Shown: positions 42,161 to 51,440, counted from the stretch's first letter. The stretch: DNA of 64,000 nt from an uncultured bacterium (GCA_905214225.1 CAJMLL010000003.1:31511-95510), one strand, 5' to 3'. Numbers and translations are program-made. The notes: generated by a model from the letters alone, not told the origin.

Positions 42161-43018
42161 ATGAAGGACTATATTTTGACGCTTATCTCGAGTATCCGGA
42201 TCAATGATGTCCTGGATATCCTGATCACCGCTTTTGTCATATATAAGATACTTGGATTTATTAAACAGACCAGAGCGCAGCAGCTGGTAAAGGGGCTTCT
42301 GATTATTATTGCTGCCTATTTTGCGTCGGCGCTTCTGGATCTGAACACAATAAACTGGCTGCTGAAGGGTCTGTTTACCTTCGGACTGTTTGCAGTTGTC
42401 GTTATCTTCCAGCCTGAGCTGCGGCGCGGTCTGGAATTTATGGGACGGAGCAAGTTTTCTGTCGGATCGATTTCGCAGCTGGATTCTGAAAAGGCAAAGC
42501 ATATTGTGGATGAAATTTCCAGCGCGGCGGGAGAGTTTTCTCAGAGCAGAACCGGTGCGCTGATTGTATTTGAGCGGGAAATCGCGCTTGATGACGTGAC
42601 GGAATCGGGAACGCAGCTGAATGCAGAGATCAGTGCGCAGCTGCTTGGAAATATCTTTTATGAGGGAGCACCGCTTCACGATGGAGCGGTAATTATCCGC
42701 GGCGATCGGATTTACGCGGCGGGCTGTGTTCTTCCTCTTACAGAAAATAAAAATCTGAATAAAAGCCTGGGAACAAGACACCGTGCGGGAATCGGCATCA
42801 GTGAGCGGTCAGACGCTCTGGTGCTGATCGTCAGTGAGGAAACCGGAATCATTTCTGTCGCTGAGGACGGCCGTCTGCGCCGCTTCCTGGATGAAAAAGA
42901 CGTAGAAAAGATTCTGCTGGGAATGTATCTGACTGGAAAAGATGAAGACCATTCCTTTAAATTCAGCAGATTTTTAGAGCGCCTGAAGAAAGGGAGTGAC
43001 CATAAACATGCTGAATAA
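42161..43018 (+). CDS. cdaA: Diadenylate cyclase CdaA
   Basis: 285 residues. Makes the second messenger c-di-AMP from ATP at the membrane. Three N-terminal spans (about 15-32, 42-60, 68-83) precede the DAC domain with DGA (174-176 in APLHDGAVII) and RHR (GTRHRAGIGISE, about 206-208). GGAG is five bases before the ATG; a GTG three bases earlier is too close. Its stop overlaps the cdaR start by 11 bases. Clustering with glmM and glmS links c-di-AMP to cell-wall precursor supply, as in Bacillus. Confidence 0.95.
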   Translation: MKDYILTLISSIRINDVLDILITAFVIYKILGFIKQTRAQQLVKGLLIIIAAYFASALLDLNTINWLLKGLFTFGLFAVVVIFQPELRRGLEFMGRSKFSVGSISQLDSEKAKHIVDEISSAAGEFSQSRTGALIVFEREIALDDVTESGTQLNAEISAQLLGNIFYEGAPLHDGAVIIRGDRIYAAGCVLPLTENKNLNKSLGTRHRAGIGISERSDALVLIVSEETGIISVAEDGRLRRFLDEKDVEKILLGMYLTGKDEDHSFKFSRFLERLKKGSDHKHAE

Positions 43019-44216
43019 CAGGAAGAGCAAGATCATCATCTCCCTGATTGTGGCCATTGTTCTCTGGGCATATGTTGTAGGAGAGGTCGACCCGACCATA
43101 AAGAAAACCTACCATTCGGTACCGATTAAGTACACAAACGAGCAGGCACTGACGGAAAAAGGCATGGCAGTAGCATCTTTAGACAGAAAACAGATGTCCG
43201 TGACCCTTTCCGGAAAACGCAGTTTGTTTACCCGCATGGATGCAGACGATCTGTACGCACAGGTTGATCTTTCCAATGCCGCGATCGGCACGAATGAACT
43301 TTCGGTAGAACTGAACGTTCCGGGCACTCTTGAGGCTACGCATCAGAGCCTGACCAAGGTTGTGGTGAAGGTTGAGCGCCGGGTAAGTCATAAGAAGGAA
43401 GTACGCGTCAGCTATATGGGCGATTATTCCAGTGACGAGGATCCGACAACGCTGTCGGTCGATCCTTCTTCCGTCACGGTCAGCGGAGCAGAATCTCTGG
43501 TAAAGAAGGTTTCCTATATCCGTGCGACGGTGCAGAAGAAGCAGCTTTCCGGAAAAGAAAAGACGGTGACTGCTTCACTGACCCCGGTGGACAGCCAGGG
43601 CTATGTGGTAAAGAATGTCAGTCTGTCCCAGAAAACGGCGCAGATTTCCTCTGCCCTGTATAAGACGAAGAGCGTGAAGCTGAAAGTTCCGGTGGAGAAT
43701 ACATCGGAGGACAGTGTCAGCAGGACCTATGACGCGCCTGACAGCATCACGATCAAGGGACCTGCATCTAAACTGAAAAAGATTACGGAAATTAAAGCGA
43801 AGACCATTGACATCTCTGATGTTGATAAGGATAAATCCATAAAGATCGAACCGATTCTGCCGGACGGCATCCGGCTGGCCTCCGATTCATCCGGACTGAT
43901 GCTGGATGTACATGTTAAGAACGGCCGGTATGAGAAGACATTCACCTTTAAGGGCTCAGAAGTCAGCCTGAACGATCTGGGAGACGATTATAACGCTCAG
44001 GTCACGACGGACAGCATCAAAGTCACGGCTTCTGGTTCATCGAAGAAAATCGAGGAGATGAAGAAGGGCGATATCACTCTGTCGGCAGGTGCGGGAGATC
44101 TGAAAGAAGGAACGCACGATGTGCAGATTGAGGCATCCAGTGCATTAAAAGATGCAGATCTGACACTGTCGCCGCAGACCGTAAGCGTGCGGATTGTGAA
44201 GAAATCCGATGAATAA
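43008..44216 (+). CDS. cdaR: CdaA regulatory protein CdaR (YbbR-domain protein)
   Basis: 402 residues. One N-terminal span (about 8-26; IIISLIVAIVLWAYVVG) anchors an extracytoplasmic region of four YbbR-like beta domains (about 35-125, 130-215, 225-310, 315-400), with recurring VSGAESLVKKV and IKGPASKLKKI elements. CdaR binds and modulates CdaA. The ATG is placed by AAAGGGAG 12 bases upstream and overlaps the cdaA stop, so the two are translationally coupled. Confidence 0.92.
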   Translation: MLNNRKSKIIISLIVAIVLWAYVVGEVDPTIKKTYHSVPIKYTNEQALTEKGMAVASLDRKQMSVTLSGKRSLFTRMDADDLYAQVDLSNAAIGTNELSVELNVPGTLEATHQSLTKVVVKVERRVSHKKEVRVSYMGDYSSDEDPTTLSVDPSSVTVSGAESLVKKVSYIRATVQKKQLSGKEKTVTASLTPVDSQGYVVKNVSLSQKTAQISSALYKTKSVKLKVPVENTSEDSVSRTYDAPDSITIKGPASKLKKITEIKAKTIDISDVDKDKSIKIEPILPDGIRLASDSSGLMLDVHVKNGRYEKTFTFKGSEVSLNDLGDDYNAQVTTDSIKVTASGSSKKIEEMKKGDITLSAGAGDLKEGTHDVQIEASSALKDADLTLSPQTVSVRIVKKSDE

Positions 44217-44295
44217 AAGCGGATAAAAAGAAACGCGGGAGACGGCAGCAGCTGCGGAAGAAGCACGGCTGCCGGACAGAAAAAGAAGTGTATTC

Positions 44296-44316
44296 CCTTG
44301 CGCGGTGGTTTTTGCC
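44296..44316 (-). repeat. Copy of the GGACAAAA...GCAAGG motif upstream of glmS
   Basis: On the minus strand GGCAAAAACCACC is followed by GCGCAAGG. Eighteen consecutive bases are identical to the copy upstream of pfkA. Confidence 0.6.
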
Positions 44317-44437
44317 GCCGGAGGAGGGGAAACGACCATAGATTGAGAAGCAGAAACTATTGCATACCAGAATCCCCGGTGCCTGAGCGGGCATCGGGAG
44401 TTCTTGAGTTTAAATGGGATTTAGAAAGGAACCGAAT

Positions 44438-46273
44438 ATGTGTGGAATTGTAGGATATACGGGTCATCAGCCGGCCAAGGACATTATCATCGACGGCCTG
44501 AAGAAGCTGGAATACAGGGGCTATGATTCAGCGGGAATCGCCCTGCTGGAGGAAGATAAAATCGTCGTCCGCAAGAAGAAGGGAAAAATTGCCAACCTGG
44601 AGAAATCCATCGCCGGGGAGAAGTTCTATGCGACGACGGGAATCGGCCACACCCGCTGGGCAACACACGGTGCACCGACAGATGCCAATGCGCATCCGCA
44701 CATCAATGAGGATGGCAGTATCGCCGTTGTTCATAACGGAATTATCGAGAATTACATGGAGCTGAAGGAAAAGCTCGAGAACGAGTACAATATCCATTTC
44801 CGCTCCGAGACAGACACAGAAGTTATCGCTCAGCTGCTGGGCGTTCTGTATAAAGAAAAACACAATCTCCAGGACAGCGTCTATGCGGCATCCAAGATGA
44901 TGAAGGGTGCCTATACGTTTGCGGCAGTCTGCGATCAGGAGCAGGACCGCATCGTGGCTTTCCGCAAGGACACTCCGCTGATTGCAGGTCTGGGCGACGG
45001 ATGCAATTTCCTGGCTTCCGACGTCACCCCGCTGCTGAAGTATCTGGACCAGATTTATCTGATCGACAATGGCGAGATGGTCGTCTGCACACCGAATCAG
45101 ATCGAGATTTTCGACGAGGATTACAAGCCGGTTCAGAGAGAGCCGCTGCACGTCAACTGGAGCGTTGAGGACGCACAGAAAGGCGGATACCAGCACTTCA
45201 TGCTGAAGGAAATCAATGAGCAGCCGAAGGCCGTTTCCGAGACACTGGGAAGACGCCTGGATGAAGAGGGCCATGTTCACCTTGACGGGATTTCTTTGAC
45301 AAAAGAAGACCTGGCAAGGATCCACAAGATCGACATCGTCGCCTGCGGAACGGCCTATCATGCCGGATTGATCGGAAAATACCTGATCGAGAAGTTCACG
45401 GGAATTCCGGTGGAGGTCGACATTGCGTCCGAGTACCGCTACCGCGACCCGCTGGTGGACGAGCACACCCTGTTCATCGCCGTCAGCCAGTCCGGAGAGA
45501 CGCTGGATACGCTGATGTCCCTGCGTGAGGCAAAGGCCAAGGGCGCAAGAGTGCTGTCCATCGTCAATGTCGTCGGGAGTTCTGTGGCAAGAGAGTCGGA
45601 TGACGTGTTCTACACCTGGGCCGGCCCGGAAATTGCGGTTGCGTCTACAAAGGCATACACAACCCAGCTGATCTGCCTGTATCTGCTGGCGCTCTATATC
45701 GGACGTCTGAACGAGCATATCACAGAGGAATACGCCCAGAACATTCTCGGCGAGCTGAAGCTGCTCCCGAAGAAAATCCAGAAGATCCTGGATCATTCTT
45801 CCAAGATCGAGAATATGGCAAAACTGCTGTACAACCGTCCTCAGGTCTTCTATATCGGAAGAGGAATGGATTCTGCGGTCGCCTATGAGGGTTCTCTGAA
45901 GCTGAAAGAAATCAGCTATATCAATTCCTTCGCAATTGCAGCAGGCGAGCTGAAGCATGGAACCATCGCGCTGATCGAGCCGGAGACAACGGTCATTGCC
46001 ATTGCCACACAGGATTTCCTCTATCCGAAGATGTATTCGAATATCGAGGAGATCAAGGCACGTCATGCGCATATCATTTCTCTGGTGAAAGAGGGACATG
46101 AGGAGATCAGCCAGATCAGCACGGATGTCATTGAAATTCCGGACTGCAGAGATGAGGTATCTCCGGTTCTGGCCATCGTGCCGCTCCAGCTGTTCGCTTA
46201 CTACATGGCAAGAGAGCGCGGAGAGAATATCGACAAACCGAGAAATCTGGCAAAGTCTGTAACGGTTGAGTAA
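44438..46273 (+). CDS. glmS: Glucosamine-fructose-6-phosphate aminotransferase (isomerizing)
   Basis: 611 residues. It makes glucosamine-6-phosphate from fructose-6-phosphate and glutamine. The processed start MCGIVGYTG exposes the nucleophile Cys, the glutaminase domain (1-240) has HTRWATHG and the SIS isomerase domains have SQSGETLDT and the terminal KPRNLAKSVTVE. AAAGGA is seven bases before the ATG. The 220-bp leader holds two GC hairpins but not the conserved core of the glmS ribozyme, so that control appears absent. The following ahcY starts 33 bp later. Confidence 0.97.
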   Translation: MCGIVGYTGHQPAKDIIIDGLKKLEYRGYDSAGIALLEEDKIVVRKKKGKIANLEKSIAGEKFYATTGIGHTRWATHGAPTDANAHPHINEDGSIAVVHNGIIENYMELKEKLENEYNIHFRSETDTEVIAQLLGVLYKEKHNLQDSVYAASKMMKGAYTFAAVCDQEQDRIVAFRKDTPLIAGLGDGCNFLASDVTPLLKYLDQIYLIDNGEMVVCTPNQIEIFDEDYKPVQREPLHVNWSVEDAQKGGYQHFMLKEINEQPKAVSETLGRRLDEEGHVHLDGISLTKEDLARIHKIDIVACGTAYHAGLIGKYLIEKFTGIPVEVDIASEYRYRDPLVDEHTLFIAVSQSGETLDTLMSLREAKAKGARVLSIVNVVGSSVARESDDVFYTWAGPEIAVASTKAYTTQLICLYLLALYIGRLNEHITEEYAQNILGELKLLPKKIQKILDHSSKIENMAKLLYNRPQVFYIGRGMDSAVAYEGSLKLKEISYINSFAIAAGELKHGTIALIEPETTVIAIATQDFLYPKMYSNIEEIKARHAHIISLVKEGHEEISQISTDVIEIPDCRDEVSPVLAIVPLQLFAYYMARERGENIDKPRNLAKSVTVE

Positions 46274-46306
46274 ATCGCAGAAAAAAAGATAGAAGGAGGC
46301 TGCTTC

Positions 46307-47557
46307 ATGGCAGAATATGAAATTCGGGATGTCAGTCTGGCCCCGTCCGGACATGAGAAAATAGAATGGGTTCGTTCCCACATGCCGCTTCTTTACGGCC
46401 TGGAAGAAGAATTCAGGAAGACGAAGCCTTTTAAAGGGGTGAAAATTTCCCTTTCTGTGCATCTGGAGGCAAAAACGGCCTATCTCTGCCTGGTGCTGGC
46501 CGCCGGCGGCGCGCAGATGTATGTGACGGGAAGCAATGTGCTTTCCACGCAGGATGATGTGGCTGCGGCGCTGGTGGACGACGGCCTCTCTGTGTTCGCT
46601 TATCACGGCGCGACACAGGAAGAGTACAATCATCACATCGAGCGGACGCTTTCCCAGAAGCCGAATATCATCATCGATGACGGAGGCGATCTGGTAGGCA
46701 TGCTGCACACAGCCAGACCGGATCTTGCGGAAGAGGTCTGGGGCGGCTGTGAAGAGACCACAACCGGAGTGATCCGCCTGAAGGCAATGGATGATGAGGG
46801 TGTGCTGAAATTCCCGATGGTTGCCGTAAATGATGCCAGGTGCAAGCATCTGTTTGACAATCGCTATGGAACTGGCCAGTCGGTCTGGGACAGCATCATG
46901 AGAAACACCAACCTGATTATTGCCGGAAAGACGGTTGTGGTTGTCGGCTACGGCTGGTGCGGACGCGGCATTGCAATGCGCGCGGATGCTCTGGGTGCTC
47001 AGGTTATCGTGACGGAAGTTGATCCGGTAAAGGCGATTGAGGCGCGCATGGACGGTTACAGCGTTATGCCGATGAAGCAGGCAGCGCCGAAGGGAGACAT
47101 TTTTGTTTCCGCAACGGGCTGCTGCAAGACGATTACCGTCGACGACATGCTGCTGATGAAGGATCAGGCAATCCTGACCAACGCCGGACATTTCAACTGT
47201 GAAGTCGACATGGATGATCTGGAGAAGAAAGCCGTCTCCAAGAAAGAGGTCCGTCATAATATTATGGGGTATACATTAAGTAACGGACGCCGTGTGGATG
47301 TCATCGGTGAAGGCAGACTGGTAAATATCGCCGCTGCCGACGGCCATCCAGCAGAAATCATGGACATGAGTTTTGCGGTTCAGGCCCTGTCTGCCCTGTA
47401 TATTAAGGAGCATCACAATGAACTTAAGCCGCACGTTATTCACGTTACCGACCAGATCGACGATGCGGTAGCCAGAAGAAAACTGGCGGCATGGGGCACA
47501 GAGATCGACGAACTCACCGACGAACAGAAAAAATACCTGCACAGCTGGAATCTGTAA
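46307..47557 (+). CDS. ahcY: Adenosylhomocysteinase
   Basis: 416 residues. It splits S-adenosylhomocysteine into adenosine and homocysteine with bound NAD. The NAD loop VVGYGWCGRGIAMR, the catalytic NDARCKHLFDNRYGTGQS segment and TNAGHFNCEVD are diagnostic. AAGGAGG is seven bases before the ATG. It lacks the long insert and C-terminal extension of eukaryotic and mycobacterial forms, as in short bacterial and archaeal enzymes. Probably co-transcribed with glmS. Confidence 0.95.
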   Translation: MAEYEIRDVSLAPSGHEKIEWVRSHMPLLYGLEEEFRKTKPFKGVKISLSVHLEAKTAYLCLVLAAGGAQMYVTGSNVLSTQDDVAAALVDDGLSVFAYHGATQEEYNHHIERTLSQKPNIIIDDGGDLVGMLHTARPDLAEEVWGGCEETTTGVIRLKAMDDEGVLKFPMVAVNDARCKHLFDNRYGTGQSVWDSIMRNTNLIIAGKTVVVVGYGWCGRGIAMRADALGAQVIVTEVDPVKAIEARMDGYSVMPMKQAAPKGDIFVSATGCCKTITVDDMLLMKDQAILTNAGHFNCEVDMDDLEKKAVSKKEVRHNIMGYTLSNGRRVDVIGEGRLVNIAAADGHPAEIMDMSFAVQALSALYIKEHHNELKPHVIHVTDQIDDAVARRKLAAWGTEIDELTDEQKKYLHSWNL

Positions 47558-47700
47558 CAGGGACGGCTGCCGGTCCACCCGTCGGCGGCGCTGCGGTGCC
47601 GGACGGGCAGCATGCGGTTTTGCTGCCGCATGCTGAAGAGGCAGAGGCAGTCCCGGACAGCTGCGCACGGAAAACATAGAGAAAAAGGGAGGTTCTGGAA

Positions 47701-48279
47701 ATGGAAGTAGAAGAAATCAGACAGGCGGCTCACGATGCCGCAGATCAGCTCCTTCAGGTCGCAAAGGTTCCGGAAGGCGGGATCCTGGTTGTAGGATGCT
47801 CGACCAGTGAGGTCGGCGGCGTGCATATCGGCAAAGGGTCCAATATCCACGTTGCAGAGGCAATTTATGAAGGCATTCAGGAAGTCCTGCAGCCGAAGGG
47901 CATTTTCCTTGCCGCTCAGTGCTGCGAGCATCTGAACCGTTCCATTATTATCGAACGCGCGGCGCTCAAGCCGTGGCAGGAGATCGTCAACGTTGTTCCG
48001 CAGCCGCATGCAGGCGGATCCTTTGCGACGACCATGTACAAGAGGGCCAAGGATCCGGTTGCCGTTGAGGAAATCAAGGCAGATGCCGGCATCGACATTG
48101 GAGACACGCTGATCGGCATGCACCTCAGAAAAGTTGCCGTACCAGTGCGCATCGATGTAAAATACATCGGAAAGGCACACGTGGTCTGCGCCAGAACCAG
48201 ACCGAAGTTCGTCGGCGGAGAACGCGCGGTTTACGACAAAGCGCTTTCCGGCGGTGAAGTCAGAGATGACGTAAAATAG
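47701..48279 (+). CDS. UPF0340 (YwlG-type, TIGR01440) protein
   Basis: 192 residues. Recognisable stretches are VVGCSTSEVGGVHIGKGSN, LAAQCCEHLNRS and PHAGGSFATTMY, matching the conserved but functionally unassigned YwlG family of Firmicutes. GGGAGG lies eight bases before the ATG. Soluble, with no signal peptide. In Bacillus the homologue neighbours glyA and upp; here it follows ahcY by 143 bp, so the context differs and does not reveal a role. Confidence 0.85.
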   Translation: MEVEEIRQAAHDAADQLLQVAKVPEGGILVVGCSTSEVGGVHIGKGSNIHVAEAIYEGIQEVLQPKGIFLAAQCCEHLNRSIIIERAALKPWQEIVNVVPQPHAGGSFATTMYKRAKDPVAVEEIKADAGIDIGDTLIGMHLRKVAVPVRIDVKYIGKAHVVCARTRPKFVGGERAVYDKALSGGEVRDDVK

Positions 48280-48298
48280 CTGCAGGAATGCAGCAGAT

Positions 48299-48328
48299 GC
48301 GGCTGCCCGAACAAGCGGCCGCTTTTTT
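48299..48328 (+). terminator. Terminator after the UPF0340 gene
   Basis: GCGGCTGC pairs with GCGGCCGC (one wobble), followed by six T. Confidence 0.8.
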
Positions 48329-48480
48329 CGCTTTATAGCATCTGAAGAGGAGCGGGACCGGCATATGCTGCCGCATTGCAGATTCCGCCGGCTTCAGGCA
48401 TGAACGCGGGAACGCTCCCGCAGCAGAATGATTCGATTGATATTGCGGAGAACCCGCAGAAACAGGAAGGAATTACAGAA

Positions 48481-50163
48481 ATGGATTATCAGAAACTGGC
48501 AGACATGCTGTTCCCTCAGATTACCAAGACTCCGGAGGATTACGAAAAGATGTATCCGCCGAGAAATCTCCCGGAAGGAGCCAAAGTAACGAGACTGGGA
48601 CCAAGTCCTACAGGATTCATGCATCTGGGCAACCTGTACGGCGCTTTTGCGGATGAACGTCTGGCGCATCAGAGCGGCGGTGTATTCTATCTCCGCATCG
48701 AAGATACGGACGACAAGCGTTACGTAGAAGGCGCAGTAGAGACCATTATCAACTCCCTCGACTTCTTTGGCATTCACTTTGACGAGGGCGCTTCCATGGA
48801 CGGAGACAAAGGCGCTTACGGCGACTACACACAGAGCCACAGAGGTCCGATCTACCAGTGCTTCGTCAAGAAGCTGGTTTCCGAGGGAAAGGCCTATCCC
48901 TGCTTCCTGACCGAGGAAGAAATCGGAAAAATCCGCGAAAAGCAGGAAGCAGAGAAGAAAACTCCGGGAATCTACGGTGAGTATGCGGTCTGCAGAAACT
49001 GGACCATGGAGCAGATTCAGGAAGCCATCGATGCCGGAAAGCCGTACGTTATCCGCCTGAAGTCCGACGGACATCCGGCCGAAGAAGGAGAAGACGGAAA
49101 GATGCATGGCCGCAGAGTCCAGGTTAAAGATGCCATCAGAGGCACACTGGACATGCCGGAGAACTTCATGGACACCGTTATCCTGAAGCAGACCGGAATT
49201 CCGACCTATCACTTCGCACACGTTGTAGACGACCATCTGATGCGCACCACCCACGTCGTCAGAGGCGCAGAATGGCTGCCGTCCCTGCCGATCCACGTCG
49301 AGCTGTTCGAGAAAATGGGCTGGGATCTGCCGATTTACTGCCACACCGCTCAGCTGATGAAGATCGATGAAGAGACCGGAAAGAAGAGAAAACTCTCCAA
49401 GCGCAAGGATCCAGAGCTTTCCCTGACCTACTACCGCGACCAGGGCTACCATCCACAGGCCGTCAGAGAATACCTGCTGACCATCCTGAACTCCAACTAC
49501 GAAGAGTGGAGAATGGCCAACCCGGACGCCCCGGCAGACGATTTCGAGTTCACCACCGACAAGATGAGCAACTCCGGTGCGCTCTTCGACCTGAACAAGC
49601 TGAACGACATCAGCAAGGACGTCCTGCTGAAGATCCCGGCAGAAGAGCTTTACGACTTCCTGAAAGACTGGTCCGAGAACTTTGCTCCAGAGTATAAGCA
49701 TCTCTTCGACGACAAAAACTACATGGTCAAGATCCTGGACCTGGGAAGAAACGACCGCAAGCCGCGTAAAGACCTGGTCTACGCACGCCAGATCATTTCC
49801 TTCATCAGTTACTTCTTCGACGACCTCTTCCAGATCGAAGACGAGCTTCCAAAAGAAGTGCCTGCAGAAGACGTGCCGAAAATCCTGGACATGTATCTGG
49901 AGACCTATGACCACAGCGATGACAACGGCGAGTGGTTCAACAAGATCCGCGCCATCGCCGACCAGCTCGGCTACGCCGTCAAACCGAAAGACTATAAGAA
50001 ACACCCGGACGAGTACAAAGGCCACGTCGGACACGTCAGCACCGTCATCCGCATCGCACTGATGGGACGCAGCGTTTCCCCGGATGTCTGGGCGATCCAG
50101 CAGATCATGGGTGAAGAGAAGACGAGAAGCCGCATTCAGAAGTTCGCGGACGAGCATAGATAG
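48481..50163 (+). CDS. gltX: Glutamyl-tRNA synthetase
   Basis: 560 residues. It charges tRNA-Glu. The class I motif GPSPTGFMHLGNLYGAF carries the HIGH equivalent and KLSKRKDPE the KMSKS equivalent. It is about 75 residues longer than Bacillus GltX, with additions in the anticodon-binding half (DDLFQIEDELPKEVPAED region), like a variant seen in some Clostridia. Without gatCAB in view I cannot tell whether it also misacylates tRNA-Gln. The ATG is placed by AAGGAAT and by homology; an upstream in-frame extension of 35 residues has no conservation. Confidence 0.93.
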   Translation: MDYQKLADMLFPQITKTPEDYEKMYPPRNLPEGAKVTRLGPSPTGFMHLGNLYGAFADERLAHQSGGVFYLRIEDTDDKRYVEGAVETIINSLDFFGIHFDEGASMDGDKGAYGDYTQSHRGPIYQCFVKKLVSEGKAYPCFLTEEEIGKIREKQEAEKKTPGIYGEYAVCRNWTMEQIQEAIDAGKPYVIRLKSDGHPAEEGEDGKMHGRRVQVKDAIRGTLDMPENFMDTVILKQTGIPTYHFAHVVDDHLMRTTHVVRGAEWLPSLPIHVELFEKMGWDLPIYCHTAQLMKIDEETGKKRKLSKRKDPELSLTYYRDQGYHPQAVREYLLTILNSNYEEWRMANPDAPADDFEFTTDKMSNSGALFDLNKLNDISKDVLLKIPAEELYDFLKDWSENFAPEYKHLFDDKNYMVKILDLGRNDRKPRKDLVYARQIISFISYFFDDLFQIEDELPKEVPAEDVPKILDMYLETYDHSDDNGEWFNKIRAIADQLGYAVKPKDYKKHPDEYKGHVGHVSTVIRIALMGRSVSPDVWAIQQIMGEEKTRSRIQKFADEHR

Positions 50164-50217
50164 AAGAATTTTCACCATGCAGCGGGGCCGCCAGGTTCCC
50201 CAGCGCATTTCAATTCG

Positions 50218-50323
50218 GCCGGCAGTGGAAAGTGTCCGGAGAATGCCGGGGTCTGTCGCAAACAGAGAGTTACTACAGTGCGACAGACCCTCGGCATCCT
50301 TACCGTTCACTTTCTGTGCCGGC
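50218..50323. repeat. Long nested inverted repeat downstream of gltX
   Basis: Three paired segments nest in order: GCCGGCA/TGCCGGC (outer), GAAAGTG/CACTTTC, and ATGCCG plus GGGTCTGTCGC with GCGACAGACCC plus CGGCAT (inner, one bulge). About 30 bp pair over 106 bases, with no closing T run. The segment TTTCTGTGCCGGCAG recurs at about 50420, so part of it is duplicated nearby. Confidence 0.7.
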
Positions 50324-50454
50324 AGCGAATTTTCATGAGGCTGGGTCACTGACGGCCCTGCTTTAATGGGTGAGATTTCTCTACATATGCTGTTTCGGTG
50401 CGGCATTCTTGGTGTCTGGTTTCTGTGCCGGCAGAGCCGGACGGTAGAATTAGG

Positions 50455-50467
50455 GTATACTGTATAC
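50455..50467. repeat. Perfect 13-bp dyad GTATACTGTATAC
   Basis: The only fully symmetric site found; symmetric around its central T. Intergenic, between gltX and dnaE. Confidence 0.7.
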
Positions 50468-50538
50468 CTTGGCGCACCTCTATCTTTGCGGTTTCGGTTG
50501 TCAGTTGGTGGAATAATTGGATAGTTTCTTGTGGATGA

Positions 50539-50720
50539 AGTCGGGAAAAGCGGCATAATGAGCGATTCTCCGACTTCATATTTTTGGGAGTCGGGAAAGA
50601 CGGCGAGTAAAGGCTTTTCCCGACTTTGCAGCAGCAGGATTGTATACGATTTACGTGAAAATGAATGTATATTAGGTGATAGGAATAAGAATGCGTTAAT
50701 AGTGTATGCAGATCGTGATT
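50539..50720 (+). repeat. Composite intergenic repeat, copy A
   Basis: AGTCGGG begins at 50539 and again at 50589. Each starts a hairpin (AAGTCGG..CCGACTT and AGTCGGGAAA..TTTTCCCGACT). An AT-rich tail with TGTATACGATTTACGTG follows. The exact 50-bp spacing is repeated in copy B. Confidence 0.7.
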
Positions 50721-50837
50721 AATATATGCACCCGCCTGAAAGCAGAGTATGTGAAAATAAAATTCCACTATCCGCTAACCGATATCCGTAAAATATTCAT
50801 CTCAGGGCAGTTTTCCGGGACATTCAGGCCCTGAAAA

Positions 50838-50990
50838 AGTCGGGAATTTGGCAGTTATGAGAGATTTCCCGACCCTCAATTATGACCAGTCGGGAAATTC
50901 AGTATTCAGGCGGCTTTCCCGACTCATTTCAAGGATTTTGTACGTAAATCGGTGTAATATCGGATGTATAAGTATACTGCATACACAAAG
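50838..50990 (+). repeat. Composite intergenic repeat, copy B
   Basis: AGTCGGG begins at 50838 and 50888, each opening a hairpin closed by TTTCCCGAC. The tail (TTTTGTACGTAAA, GGATGTATA) ends in the dyad GTATACTGCATAC at 50972-50984. The second hairpin plus tail matches 20729-20830. Confidence 0.75.
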
Positions 50991-51440
50991 CCGCCGTATT
51001 CTCATTTTAGAAACGCATTTACACAGCGGACATGATTCTGCAGCTCCGAACCGTTTTTTACAGTTCTTTTGTCATGGTGTAAGCAGTTCGACGATCCTTA
51101 TTAATCCCATCTTTATATCATTAATTCCTTGTATTCTTGTATTCTTGTATTACAACTAAGAAGCAGTTCTATTTACGGATATACGGTTACGAAGAATGGA
51201 TAAGAACGTGAACTGCGGCGGCTTCCCGTGTTCACGTCTATAAATTTTTGAAGAAAACTGCTCCCTGCCATGTGATATAATAAATGTTACGATTATTTAC
51301 TGCCTGCCCGCAGCAGACCTGTACGGCAGCACGTACAGCCTGGCACCTGCTGAGGAGACGGATTGTCCAGTGCAGCTGCAGATATTTTATATTATAATAG
51401 ATTACAAAAACTACCAGCATCAGAAAGAGAGGTGCCGCAC
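50991..51440 (+). promoter_or_regulatory. dnaE upstream region
   Basis: No gene is supported. TGATATAAT at 51273-51281 is an extended -10 and TATAAT at 51393-51398 a second -10; neither has a good -35. GAGGTG precedes the dnaE TTG start by six bases. Confidence 0.4.

Noticed and set aside
44217-44437. glmS ribozyme
   Set aside because: The leader has GC-rich hairpins, but I cannot find the cleavage-site and core consensus of the ribozyme.
44528-47257. Antisense open frame of about 900 codons opposite glmS-ahcY
   Set aside because: Lies wholly opposite two strongly conserved genes and arises from their codon use; its protein has no recognisable motif and no good ribosome-binding site. The same applies to 48394-50556 opposite gltX and 2443-3600 opposite the surface-protein gene.
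50539-50990. Regularly spaced AGTCGGG units resembling a CRISPR array
   Set aside because: There are only four units in two pairs, the units are hairpin arms with conserved intervening tails, and no cas genes are present.
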